Assembly (NCBI RefSeq): GCF_047511655.1
Contig: NC_133390.1
Location: 158,531,583-158,595,582, forward strand
DNA from: Castor canadensis
Lineage: Eukaryota > Chordata > Mammalia > Rodentia > Castoridae
DNA: 64,000 bases
Direction: 5' to 3'
Both the position numbers and the translations under genes were made by a program. Below, piece after piece: positions 31,587 through 44,600 of the stretch; within the stretch, counting starts at the first letter, position 1; every line of letters begins with the position of its first letter. The notes under the pieces were generated by a model. The model searched no databases and had not been told where the DNA came from. It worked only from the letters and a program-made list of their open reading frames with translations.

Positions 31587-32020
31587 GCCAGGAGTGGGGG
31601 GGGTGGTTGGCCTGGGAGTGGGGGTCTGGGTCAGGCTCTACCCAAGGAGCTCCTAGCACCTGAACTGAGCTGCCTTGCCCTGGTGGGCTGGGTAGGGATG
31701 TGGCTCCCTAGCTAGGGAGAACCAACCAACCTATTCTGGGTGGGTCCTGGGCCAGTCATGTTAGGGTTGCCCCTCTGGGTGTTGGTCGGGTTGGGGGGGA
31801 GTGGGAAGCAGCCCCCAGCACCCGTGCTCTGTGTGGTTTATCTTTTTTTTTTTTTAGGCCCCTGCCTGTCTGCCCACCTGCCCCTTACTTACCTGAGGCT
31901 CTGCCCCCTGACTGGACCTGCCCATCCCTGAATGATTGGCCCTTGGCTCCCCCATCTCCACATGGTGTATGGATCTGTGGTCATTGTCCCTCTGCAGAAT
32001 AAAGATTGCTCAGGCCTGCC
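31587..32020 (+). other. MAP1LC3A: MAP1LC3A 3' UTR
   Basis: GC-rich UTR ending shortly after AATAAA at 31998-32003, followed by a GT-rich stretch (ctgcttgtttgggagttggg). No repeat except a T12 run at about 31845. Confidence 0.75.
31998..32003 (+). terminator. MAP1LC3A: MAP1LC3A poly(A) signal AATAAA
   Basis: Canonical hexamer in gcagaataaagattgc. Cleavage is expected about 15-25 nt downstream. Confidence 0.85.
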
Positions 32021-32209
32021 TGGCTCTTTGCCTCCAGCTGCTTGTTTGGGAGTTGGGAGGGCTGCTGGGGGACTGCCTCACAGACTTGTGTTCTATGGAC
32101 TTCCAGCTTCTTCTGGAAACCCACACCTCTTAAGTAGTGTACCACAGGAAACCGTATTAGGAGTCAAGCCCACTCCCTCCAGGAGTGTGGTATGGTCCCA
32201 GAAGAGATG

Positions 32210-32527
32210 TCTTCATAACAAAAAACATTTATTAAGTAGTCATAACCTATCAAGCCCTGCTCACCTGCTGCTTTCCTCCTCCTGCTAGGGAGGGGACTTC
32301 TTAGTGTGCAGGGCCACAAAGTTGGGGTCCAGGTGGGGTGCTCTCAGCTGGTCCCCACAGGCCTTGCTGCCAGCCATGGGTCCTCTTTGGTGCCAGAGAT
32401 TTGTGACGCTGGACTGGAACCTCTTCTGCCTGAGGACTTGCCTGCTGGCAGCTTTAGATGGGGGATCCTGGCCCAGTTTCTAGTCCTTCCCCTCCTTGAG
32501 GTCCATGCAGCCTTGTGCCAGTCAGGC
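32210..32527 (-). other. PIGU: PIGU 3' UTR
   Basis: Repeat-free stretch from the stop to just past AATAAA at 32229-32234. Roughly 190 bp of non-transcribed or shared DNA separates it from the MAP1LC3A 3' end. Confidence 0.7.
32229..32234 (-). terminator. PIGU: PIGU poly(A) signal AATAAA
   Basis: tttatt on the + strand reads AATAAA on the PIGU strand, about 294 nt past the PIGU stop and the only canonical signal there. Confidence 0.7.
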
Positions 32528-32641
32528 CTACTTGAGCACAAGCATGGCCTCAGTGCCGTCCTTGGCAGTTAAGTAGAGACCGTGTGTGAGGTAGTACTCC
32601 CGCCGCAGGAAGGCATAGAAGTAGTCAGAGATGAGCAGGAT
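32528..32641 (-). CDS. PIGU: PIGU last coding exon with stop
   Basis: 114 bp; begins [18 protein letters not shown] after acceptor ctcctcccag and ends GTEAMLVLK-stop (stop complement at 32528-32530). Confidence 0.97.
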
Positions 32642-35600
32642 CTGGGAGGAGAGAGAATGTATAAGAAGCTGCACTGGGGCTCTGAACTGGGGTTGCAGTG
32701 GGATTAAGCAAGAGAACCTCTGCCTGGCATCTCCTTTCAAAGTCCCAGCCTATCCCTGGACCAAGAACCAAGGCTCTTCCCAGGGACCTCCCCTCAAGGC
32801 CCTCAAGATCCTGAAAGATCTTACTGGTCCCTCAGCAGTTGCCCATGTTCCATCTCCTTTTGCTCCAACCCTAACCCCCCTAGCCCCAGTCTATACCTTC
32901 ATCCCAAACTCTGGCCTTTAAACTCTGTGCAACCAGTAGCCTGAGCACCTTGCCTATTAGTCCACACAGGCACTTCCACCCAGCCAGGTCCCCACCAACT
33001 CTTCACCTAAACTCCTCATCTTCCATGCTCAAATTTTCTGCCTTTCACCCATGAGCTCAAGCCACATAATCACCTAACACTTCTCCCATACATCAAGCAA
33101 CAAGATCTGTCAATTCTACTGCTATGCTCTCAAACCCACCCCCCCTTCCTATCCATTCCACAGCTACCACCCTGGATAAAGCCCGTGTCATCTCCTAAGC
33201 AACAGCAAAGCCTCTTCGGGCTTCCTGCTCTCAAACTTGCCCCTGAGCTAGGCATCGAGAGCAAGCTTTTCAAAACAAATCTGATCATGTTACTGCCTGG
33301 CTTAAATTCCTCCAAAGGCTTCCCAAGCTCTTAGGTGAAGATCAGACTCATTGCAGCTCCAAGGCATTGCAATTGTCACTGCTCATGTACATGCATCACA
33401 CTCCCCTGTACCACCTCACTCCACTGTGGGATCTTTGTTGTTTCCTTTGCCTGAATGTACTCTCCCCTTGCATTTAGTCAACAGCTGTTTGCCCTTCAAG
33501 TCTCAAAAAGGATCACTTACCCTCATATTGGGTCCATTAACCTCTCTTTGCTGGAACAAACTCTTCCAAACTGCAACTTCACATTTAGCTGTGACTGCCT
33601 GATTGTCATGCTGCCTCCCAAGGATGGGAACTCCATCAAGACAGTGGCCCTGAATGGTTCAGCGTTATCTTTTTGCCCTGCTCAGTCTGTCCTATTCTGG
33701 GTCACAGAGTCAAAAAGGACCAAGAATCTCAACCCACTGTCGTCTTCATGGAAGCCCAGAGAAGAATAGGGATTTGCCAAACTCCCTGCACACTAGACCT
33801 TAAAGTCTATAATCCCATTCAGCTCAAGTTGCCCAAGACCTTGATAATGAGTAGGCCCCACGGAAGGAGGGGACAGATGCTCAGTGCTGCAGACACCACA
33901 GTTCTCAGGCACTTAGGGGACTCTGACAGCAATAGCACCAACCATCTATTGGCACAGATGAGGAGACTGAGGTCTACGGTAGGGGAGGCACTTGGCTAGA
34001 GCTGTGGGGCCAGGGAGAGTTTGAGCTGAGCCTGGTATCTAAGCTTCTAGACCCCCAGAATCCTGCACTGGGCACAAAGCTCTTCTGGAAGCTTAATAAT
34101 TCCCATTTTACCAATGGAGAAACTGAGGCTTCAAGGGTTCAAATAGCCTTAGGCCAACTGGGAGAGCTGAATTAGTGGTTACTCAGCATGCAGGCAATAT
34201 GCTTAGGGCCCACTCCACCAAAGGGTACAGAACTCTGCAGGGTATCAGGACAGCCAGGCAATCCTAAGGCCACCCATGGGCAGTTCCTGGCTGGGCCACT
34301 GGGGGCAGCAATGAACAGGGCAGGTGCTGACCTTGTACTCTGGGGTCCTACTTCTCACTCAGACCCCAAGTTGCTCCATCCCAGGAATGTGGATCTGATC
34401 CCTGAGCCAGTGACGTTAGATGAGAAGGCAGGTACAAAGTCACAATTCACAACCAAACAAAATGAGGCAACTCAGTGTCACATAATGATCAGCTGGGAAG
34501 GTCAAAGGAAGTCCAACTATTAGGTTAATAAGTTGAGCCATATGGAATTGCATTTTTTTTGGTGAGAGGGGTTAAAGTCAGGACCTCATGCTTGGTAGGT
34601 AGGCGCTCCACCCCTTGAACCATGCACCCAGCCCATTTGCTTTAGTTATTTGAAAAATAACTAAAGCAATATTTTTGCCCTACTGGCCGGGACCTTGATC
34701 TTCCTGTTTATACTTCCCATGTTGTTGGGATAATAGGCACAAGCCACAAGACGGGGATCTCATGAATTTTTTGCCTGGCCTACCCTCAAGCCATGATCCT
34801 TCTGATCTCTACCTCCCAAGTAGCTAGGATTATAGGCTTGAGCCACTGTGCCTTAAGAAATTGCTATTTTTGCAGATCAAAAATATTTTAACATTGGCAA
34901 TTTCATATGATCCAACTTAATATAAAATGAGTAGGAAAAACAAACAAATATTAGAGTAAGCCTATTATTCAGAAATACCAGAAGAAATAACTGAGACCCT
35001 ATGGTGGTACTAGGATTTAAACTCAGGGACTCACACTTGCTAGGCAGGTTTTCTTACTGCTTGGGCCACTCTGCAAGCCCTTTTTGTAGTGGGTATTTTC
35101 GAGACCTATCTTGAACTATTTGCCCAGGCTGGCTTTGAACTACAATCATCCTGACCTCTGCCTCCTGAGAAGCTAGGATTACAGGTGAAACACCAGTGCC
35201 TGGCTACTGTGAGACCTTATGGAGCCATTCTTTTTCCTTATAAGCTTTAAGTCTGTAAACTATGTATATTCATTAAACTATGTACATGATAAAAATAAAA
35301 ATTCAATTAAAAACAGCCACTAAGTGATCAAATCAACAAATAGGGGAGAAGAGGCAAATGTTCCTTTCAAAAGAATTCCAAACAATGTATGTAGGCCAGC
35401 CCTTCTAGGGGGTGGAGCTTAGTTCTTAACCACTCCCCTGCCCCCAGGGTGGACTACATTTAGGGATCACTTCCTGCTTGGGAATAGGGAAAGAAAAGTG
35501 TCACTCTGCAAAGGAGAAACCTGGCAAACATCATCTGAATCAAGGACTGAGGGCGAACATCAGCTTGAAATCACACAGTTAGCCCATACCCCAACAGGAT

Positions 35601-38600
35601 GAATTGAAAAGGGTGCCTTACCTGGGGATTCTTTCCAAAAAACCCAAACCCAAGACTAATGATAAGCATCAGACAAACCTAACATGGGGGCGCTACCACA
35701 GGTACCTGGCAACTACTCCTTAAGTCTGTCAAGATAGTTGGGCACTGGAGGCTCACACCTGTAATTCTAGCTACTCAGGAGGCAGAGATCAGGAGGATTG
35801 CAGTTCAAAGCCAGCCCAGGCAAATAGTTCATGAGACCCTATCTGGAAAAATCCATTACAAAAGGGGAGTGGCTCAAGGTGTAGGCCCTGAGTTCAAACC
35901 CCAGTACTGAAAAAAAGAAAAGACTGTCAAATTCATGAGAAATAAAGCCTGAGTTGAGGAGCACATGACCCTGGGGAGACTTGACCTTAAGTATAAAGTG
36001 GTTTCTTAGGTTGGATCCTGGAAAAAGAGGAGGACAAGACTGGAAAAACATGAAATCCCAGTAAATGGTAATTTCTCGGGGTAGTTTCTTAGTTTGACGA
36101 ATAGTCCATGCAACTTAAGATGTTAACACAGGAAAGTGAGTGTGGAGCATACAGGACCTCTCTGTACTATCTTCGCAACTTTTTCAAATCTAAAATGATT
36201 CCAAAATAAAAAGTTTATCTAAAGAAGCAATGAACTATTGTTCTACGTATACCATAGGCCACCCACAAAAACATTCTGGTGAGTGAAAGGTGGCACTGGT
36301 AAATATACATGTTAAGATTTGCATTTTTCACTGGATATTAATTTTATATCAGCAAAGTGTACAATATTGAACTCTAGTTAAGGATATACATGCTGACATA
36401 TTTAGAAGTAAATGTACTGATGCCTGTACTTCAACTTGAAATAAATGTAAAAAATAGATAGGGCCAGGTGAGGTGGCTCACACCACTCAGGAGGCGGAGG
36501 TCAGGAGGAATCCAGTTCAAGGTCAGCCTGAGCAAAAAGTTTAGCAGATCCCATTTCAACCAATGGCTGGGCATTAAACAGCAATGGCTTATGTCTATCA
36601 TCCCAGCTACACAGGGAAGCACAAACAGAAGGATTGCAGTCCAGGATGACCCAGGCATAAATGAGACCCTATCTTAAAAAATAACCAACAGGGCTGGTGG
36701 AGTGGTTCAAGTGGTAGAGTGCCTGCCTAGCATGCATGAGGCTCTGAGTTCAAATACCAGTACCACCAAAAAAAAAAAAAAAAAAAACAAAACCAACTCA
36801 AAAATGGCTGGCGGAGTGGGTCAAGTGGTAGAGCACCTGCCTAACAACATGAGGCCCTGAGTTCAACCCTGAATACAGCAAAAAAAAAAAAAAAAAAAAA
36901 AAAGATGAAGGATGGATATTATGATCAAGCAAGTATTGCAGATGTTAACGGTGGAGTTCAGGTGGTGGTATATGGGTGTTCAATGTGCAAAGGGAATGTT
37001 CCCTTAGGGAAGGGCCCTGCTCCCTTGGGCGTATAGTCCTGAGTGTCCTGAGTCCTGGGTGGGTGTTCTGCTCCCAGGAAGAAGACACTAGGCTGGCCTG
37101 GAGGTTGGGTTTTTCAGAGGGAAACCCATGGCAGGCTGGCTGACCTTGGGGCTTTCCATTCAGGCCACAAGAAGAAAGGATTTCCCAGAGGACCTAGGAT
37201 TCAGCCAACACAGTAGTTACAGACTCGCAGTCCTTTTGTCCAGTCTGGACAGGGACAAGTGGACAACGGGCAGTAAAAACAGCATAGTCAAAACAAAAAA
37301 CATCACAGGCAAGTTAGCAGTTGCATGATTCCCTTAAGTCACTTCCCATTCCCTAAATTGCATTTTCCACATCTGTAAAATGACAGTAATAAACTCAGTT
37401 TATTAACTCACAATGGTGGGCTCCTGTAGTCCTTACCTGGGACTTAGGGACCCATGAGCATGTCCATCCCTCTGAGCCTTTAGAAATCTCAGGCCTGTTC
37501 ATGGAAGATGCCCTACCTGTTGTGGCTGAGCATCCTGCCTCTCCCCTCCCATCAGTTGCCAAGCCCCACAGACTTTCTACACATCCCCTCTTCTCCCCAC
37601 CACAGCCACTCCTGCTGGGAGGTCTCTCACCTCCCTGGCCCGAGGGACACGCATACACACAAGAGCCCTTCATGGCCAGCTCAGGCCTCTGCTGCTCCCC
37701 ACTGCCCAGCAACTCTGAGGTTCCTATTTGTCCCCCAGGTATCACCTCCACCAGAAGTCTTCCCTAACTCCATGCTCAGTTATGACTCAAATGGGGTAGC
37801 ATCTTTTTCAGCTCTGTGGCCCTATACCCAGCACAGGGTCACACTATGGAGGTATGTGCTGATCCCTGTCTTCCCTCCAAGGATAGCTTGGTGGGACCAC
37901 ATTTCTCTTACTGGCAGCCATGAGGTCCCCAAGGCTGTTCTTCTCTGGTCTGTGGTGGACTTTATGGTGTGGCTGAATAAAGGATAGCTAGGGTCAGAGA
38001 GGACCAAAGCAGAAATGGAATGAGACTGTCAGACCATGCTCCACTACAGGATGGAACACAGGAGACGCAGGGAAACGGACATTTTCTGAGTCTTGGCCCT
38101 AGGCCAGGTCCCTTAACAACAAATAAAACATACCGACTCTTCACAACACCCTTAGGTGGGTCCTATACTCATCATACAGAGATTTGGTCAGGGGTCTTGC
38201 CCGGGGCCATATGATGTTAGTGCAGAATCAGGCTACATCACCAGTCCTGCCTGTCTGAGGTCAAAACCCATGTTCTTCCCATCACCCTCCAACCCCTCAG
38301 GCTCTGTACCCACATGCTGGCTACTGCAATGGCCAGGTTTGGGTGATACTCCATACTTGACATCTTGTGGAGCTGCTCTCCCCAGTTCTCAGCTCTTTTA
38401 CTCAGCCAGAAAGAAAGTGATTCTTTTTGGAGAAGCCAAACTAAGTGTGTGAGACTTCCAAGTCAGTGGGGGAGGCTAATTCAGTGTGCCTTAAAGCTCT
38501 GGGGCTCAAGATAGCAGCCTTGACCGCCTGGGGCCTGTGGCTTCTGCTGTAAATGGTAGCACTCAAGTGGTCACCATAGCTCGGCGCAGGTGGCTCATGC

Positions 38601-41600
38601 CACCTAGCTTAGCTACTCAGGAGGGAGAGATCAGGAGGATTGCGGTTTGAAGCCAGCCCCAGGAAAATAGTTTGGGAGACCCTATCTCAAAAAAACTCAT
38701 CACAAAAAAGGTTGGTGGAGTGACTCGAAGGGTTAAAGAATGCCTGCCTAGCAAGCATGAAGTCCTGAGTTCAAACCCCAGTGCTGCCAAAAAAAAAAAA
38801 AAAAAATCAAGTGGTCGCCATAGTTGGCAAAGTGCAGCCTCCTCTGCCTATGTGCCTGGAGTCTAGGAAAGTGGGAGCCAGAAAAGACTGGCAGTGACTG
38901 TGGAGCTGGACAGGGCTTTGGCATGAGGTGCCAACTCACAGACCCAAATGGACACTGTGTGGGAGAGGATGGCAAACAAAAACCCTTCAGCTCTGAAGGA
39001 TATAAAACTACAGCAAACTCATTGGACCTTAAGGCCAAGGTCACTAGGAAAGACTGCAGACTGGGGCACGGCAGTCAATTACATGGCTCTTTCCAATTCT
39101 CAAAAGCATTCCCATCCAATTCCATACTAAGTCCCCAAAGTCACCCTTCCAGGAGGAAACCAAGGCACCTCTCACCAGCAGCCTCTTCCCTGACACCCCA
39201 GATCCTGGGCTATATGCCTAACCTTGGCTCTAACTGGCAGAGTAAGGTTTGCAGAGCATGAATCTGATCATACTTGTCTTTAACTTAAAACCAAAGGCTC
39301 AGCATGGATGTCAGCATAATGAGGTCCCCAAGGACCATGTGGCTGACCACTGCTGCATTGAATGTCGTTCCTTATCAAGAGGTTCAGATAGTTCTATACA
39401 ACCACCGGCAGCACACAGCATTCCTCTCCCCTTTATTTCCCCCTTCCTTCTTTTTTCTTCCGTTTCTCTCTCTTTTTCCCTCTCTCCTACAGATCTTGAT
39501 ACCCAGGAAGATTCTACACATCCCTCAGGACCCCACGTAGAAATCACCTCCCCAAAAAACTTAATAGCCCCAGTTCTGAGCTCCTAGTACCATGCTGACC
39601 TGTCCTGCCTGTTTCTTTTTCCTTCTCTTCCACACACCTGTGGACTCTTTGGAAGTAGGGCCATGTCTCATTCACCCCTTGAAGATGCACAGTAGGCACC
39701 TAATATTTGTATAAATAAATTAGCCCCCAAGAACATAAGTGAGTTGTCTAAGGCCAGAGAGCCAGGGCAGATGGGGCTGGGAGTCACTGTGGCATCTTGG
39801 GCTCCCAAAGCTCAGGACTTCCCGCTGGTCTGGCTCACTGTATTCACCCTGGGCTGTTCTTGTCATGCTGGTTTTGAGGGAAGAAGAAACTGGGGAGGGC
39901 CTGGGAGAGAACGGTGGGATGTTGAGCACTGAAGAGACAAAGGACTGAACCAAGAAGATGACAAACTGCCACCGGCTAAGGGATGCAAACTGAACGTGCG
40001 CACTCAGCTGACAAGGACAAGAGCTCTAGCTGGGGCCATAAGCATTTCATGTCAAGAGATGCTGATCTGGGCTGGGGGCGTGGCTCAAGTGGTAGTGTGC
40101 CTATTTAACAAGCCTGAGACTCTAAGTTCAAATCCCAGTACTAATGAAAGAGACAGAGAGACAGAGAGAAGGAGAGGTTGATCTTCTCTCCCCCATCCCA
40201 TCTAGGATCTCATAGCCAGAGCTCCAAACCAACCTACAGAAATAAATCTGAAATGGTCCCCCAGCTGAACATAAATTGGGTACTACACACCACCCAGCCA
40301 TAGATGATCTACCCAACATGTCCCCAAACATTCCCTCACTGGTATCACTCCCCAGAATGACATAGCAGGCCAACTGAGGGGCAGTTCTAGGAGGCAGAAC
40401 TGTGGAGGGCTTACGCTCAAGACCCTAGTATCCTAGGTATCCCCAGTGGCAAAAGACAGACTGGCAGGGCCGGCCCAGATCTTTAGGGTTGTCATAACAG
40501 GGGGGTCAGAGTGGACCCTCATAACAAAGAAGGTGCCATATGTGGAGAGGTATTCCAGATTTCTAGACCCTGCTAGACAGGGAAGAGAGAGGGTAGACAA
40601 GAAGTCTACTTAAGATGCAGACACAAAGTGGAAATAGGGCACTCCAGGCTAGCACCTGGAATAAGAAGAAAAGGGGACCTGGTTTCTGATCCCAGCTCAT
40701 AGTATTTAGGCATCAGGAATTAGTCACTGAATAGTTTTCCCTGGTGCTAGGGATACAGCCATGAGCCAGCAGGACACATAGACTGCCTTAATATAACCTG
40801 CAGTCTACTAAGAGGATGTGACTGATAAAACCACAAATACAACTCCTTTCTGAGCTTTGTGATCCTGAGGAGTCTCTCATCCTCCCAAGCTACAGCTTCC
40901 TTATTTGTAAGAAACTCTTGTTCTTTTGTCGGTACCAGGGTTTGAACTCAGGGCTTTGGGCTTGTGAGGCAGGGGTTCTTCCACTTGAGCCAAGCCTTCG
41001 GCCCTTGCTTCCTTATTTGTATCATGAGATGAGAACAGTGCTTTCCTCAAAGGACTGTTATAAAAATTAAATGAATTCCTTGTAACAAAAACACACAAAC
41101 AAACAAAATACTACTGCCATCACCACCAACAATAATAACAACAGGACTGGTAAAATGGCTCAAGTAGAGTTCAAAAACCCTAGTCCCACCAAAGTGGGGG
41201 GAAAAAGGCGTAGCAATTGTTCTTCTCATGGTCTGTGGTTTGCATATTGCTCTAGGAGCTTGCTTTGGGTATCTGAAGAGCTATTTCCCATATTAACATG
41301 TGATTAATGGCAACAGGACCCATACATTATGTCCAATCCACTAAATACCCTATGAGGTGGAGATAATCATGCTGGATTCTGAGACTGGGAAACTGTAACC
41401 TAGAAAAGTTAAATCACTTGATGAGGTCTCACAGTGGGGGAGGACCTCAAGCAATCAGTGGATCTCAATCATCCCTTCTCTTACACTCATGCATACAAGC
41501 ATGCAAAACTATCCCCCACTCCTCAGTTGTTTACTGTTGTCATTTCCTGTTACTGACTCTGAAGCGCAATCATAATTAGCAAATGTGTGTCACATGCTGA

Positions 41601-44600
41601 AAAATACATAATAGCTCCTAGGGGAGAGGATGGGGACTTAGTCACTGGTATACCTATTATTTAACTAATAATCTACACAATTTATTCTGTAATAGGACAC
41701 AGCACTGATAAGCTCAAACAGAGCAAGACTTCAGGAAAAACTGAAAGGTCAAGATCTTTATATTCTATAGAAATAAAGCTCCTGATTTTGGCAATGATGG
41801 TCCTGCTTGAAATCTGTGGTCCTCTGGTTCCCAGGACAGCTCTGATCTGCCCCACCCAGGGCAGGAGAATACAGGACACCTTCTCTACTTAGAAGAGCTC
41901 AAAAAAGCAGGCAGTGGGACAAGGACACTTCCCTGAATGCCGTATGTCTGAATGGGAGCACCAAGACTAGGCTTGGCTGTGCAGGACATACAAAGACTAG
42001 GTTCAGACAGAGGCTGGTGATGGGTGGAGACAGCGCTACTAACTGACCTCACCCTGAGTCTGAAAGGCCCAGTTTCTACTCTTCATCCCTCAGGCTTTCC
42101 CTGGTTACTCAACAGAAACACTGCTCCTGCTCCTGCTGGATTCTTCCAGCAGCCACTCTTCCTTCACATGCGGCTACCAATCACATAATGCTCTCCCTAG
42201 CTGTCCTTAGTTCATTCATTCACTTCATTCAATAAATGAAACAATGGCTCTGAGTTAGGCACTGATCTGGTAGTTAACCTTGCCAGGAGAGGAGAGGTAG
42301 ATCCCTGCCTTCATGAAGCTCACAGGCTAGTGGTGGAGGCAGAGAGGCAAGTGCTATGAAGGAAACGTAGGAGGATTGAGAAAGAGACAGTCAGGTAGAA
42401 AGACTTCACAAAAGGCTTCTCTGAGGTGATATGGGCTCTTAACAAAATAATAAATGTCCCACATTTGTACTCTCTAGTTCCAATAGGCATGATGGCAGGG
42501 ATGGTATAATTTTCTGAAGGTGTTCTTTTACCTCAGTTAACATTCCAGGACAATGATCTGATCTGGTGATGGCCTGGTGAGCAAATGACCCTACCTGACA
42601 CATTCCTTTAGTGATCTGGCAGCAGCAGCAGCAGTAGCAACTAAGCCCAAGACCAGCAGCCTCCAGAAGCATTTTTTTTTCTTTTTTATGGAATGCTTCA
42701 TAATTTTGTGTGTCATCCTTGTGCAGGGGCCATGGTTGTTCCAATTTTAGCATATGTGCTGCTGAAGTGAGCACCCCCAAAAGCATTTGATCTAAGAGTT
42801 GTCTATGGCTCAGAGCCACAGAGCCCAATGACACAGGAGTGCAGGTGTCCTGAACAGTCTGTCCACTTAAGAGCCCCAGTCCCTCATTTATAAAGCAGGG
42901 ATAAGATATCTTTCTCCAGGCTTGCTGTGAGGAGTCAATGAAGTGATGCTTGGCATGGTACCCAGTCAAGTGTTTGCCAGATTCAGTATCACACTGCTCA
43001 CTCCCCTCCTGGGCTGTTAGCTCCCTGAATAAGGACCTACCCACAGGGAGAAGCTGTTCCTCCTTCATGTCCAAATCCCTAGGATGGGCAATCTACCACC
43101 TTGGTTGAATGACTGAGACTAGAAAACAAATCTCTCACTCCTTAACTCTTACCTGCCCAACATTGAAGGTCAGTGTGATGGCATAAAAGAAATTAGAATT
43201 GGCACTTCCTGCATAGATCCAGAGGTGCCAAAGAACAGGGAAGAGCAGGGAGCAGACGATGATGATGCAGGCAAGGACAAAGATGTTCCGCAGGACTGCA
43301 AAAACAAATAGTCACAGTTAGCCCAGCACTTTTTCTCTGGCATCTTCTTGCTGGGATGGTCCCATAGGACTGAGGCCAGGGAGCAGCTCACATGGCTCAA
43401 ATGTAAAGCACTCCAAGAGGTATGGGGTACTAGGAGGCAAACTGAGTCAATGGCTCCCCACGCCCACAACTTGTGGGAGCTCCTACATTTGGAGTGTTTC
43501 CTCTCATGTGAGATTGGCTGGCCAAAGATCAGCTACAGTCAATTATTTCATGGATGCATCTGGGCTCAACAGAGGCCATTTCAGGAAAACAGCCCTAAAG
43601 CTTCCAACCTCAGTGTGTCCTTACATGGGTGCTACCTGGCTATATAGGTTCATGGGTGGGGATTGTAGCATGAACCAGGGAGATCAGAGAACCATAAGGT
43701 TCTCTGTGGTACCACAAGCCTGGCATCTTAGGAACACAGTTTCCATTCTCCTTAATTGGTGTCCCATGTGCTTGCCTTCCTCTTCAAATGTCCCTCCTTA
43801 GATGATTTACGAATCTTTTGCTTTCTTTTTGCTTTATTCTGTGATTCAACACAACTCTCTTTTTTAAATCTTCCTCTGTAATATTACTCCCTGCTCCAGA
43901 GGGAATGCTGAGGCCCTCCAGGGAGGACATGCTACCCAAGAATGGTCTCTGGACAGGCAGGCAGAGTCCCGCTGGATGGGAAGGCAGACAATGGCTGGGT
44001 ACAGACTTGGTCTTTGGAGAAACCTTAGTTGAAATCCTGCTCTGTGATTAGCAAGTTTCTCTTAGTATCTTTATCTCTAAAATGGGGCTACAATGCCTAT
44101 TCACAGGCATCTTAAGTGGATTAAATAAGGTATGTGAAAGCTGGGGATGTATCTCAGTGATAGAGTACTTTTCTCATATGCACAAGGCCCTGGGCACCCA
44201 GGGTTGCGGGGGGGTGGGCAGTGAGGAGGAAAGAAGAAAGAAGGAAGAGGGAGAGGAGGAGGAGGAGGAGGAGGAAGAAAGAAGGAGAAGAAAAGAAGTG
44301 AAAGTTGGGCAGAAGACTGAGGCTGGAGGATTGCAAGTTTAAGGATAGCTTAAACTTTCTGAGTTTAAGCTATCTCATTTCAGAAAACAACAAACAAAAA
44401 GATACATGAAAAAAACTGGCATAGATATATTATTTTGTACGTTAGTTTTCTATTGTTGGTATAATAAATTCCCATAAACTTAGTGCTTAAACAATACAAT
44501 GTATTATACAATAGTTCTGGAGGACAGAAGTCCAAAATGGGTCTCCAAGGCTGCAATAAAGGTCTGGGCAGGGCTTTGTTCCTTTTGGATCCTTTCAGAA

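Larger units (their letters stand above)
32642..43152 (-). other. PIGU: PIGU last intron
   Basis: 10.5 kb. SINEs are listed separately. Weak L2/MIR-like traces lie at 33360-33560, 33890-34160, 37500-37870 and 39630-39730, and old retroposon tails at 35918-36450. Long stretches (36905-38560, 38825-40060, 41200-42660) show no gene, and open frames there lack exon-like borders. Confidence 0.65.

Noticed and set aside
37508-37987. 159-codon open frame on the + strand inside the last PIGU intron
   Set aside because: Overlapping frames are open too, it looks like L2-type pyrimidine-rich DNA, and there is no promoter or exon structure.
42439-43074. 211-codon open frame on the - strand, same strand as PIGU
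   Set aside because: It runs through the U6 retropseudogene and a MIR-like fragment, is not bounded by splice sites and matches no PIGU sequence.
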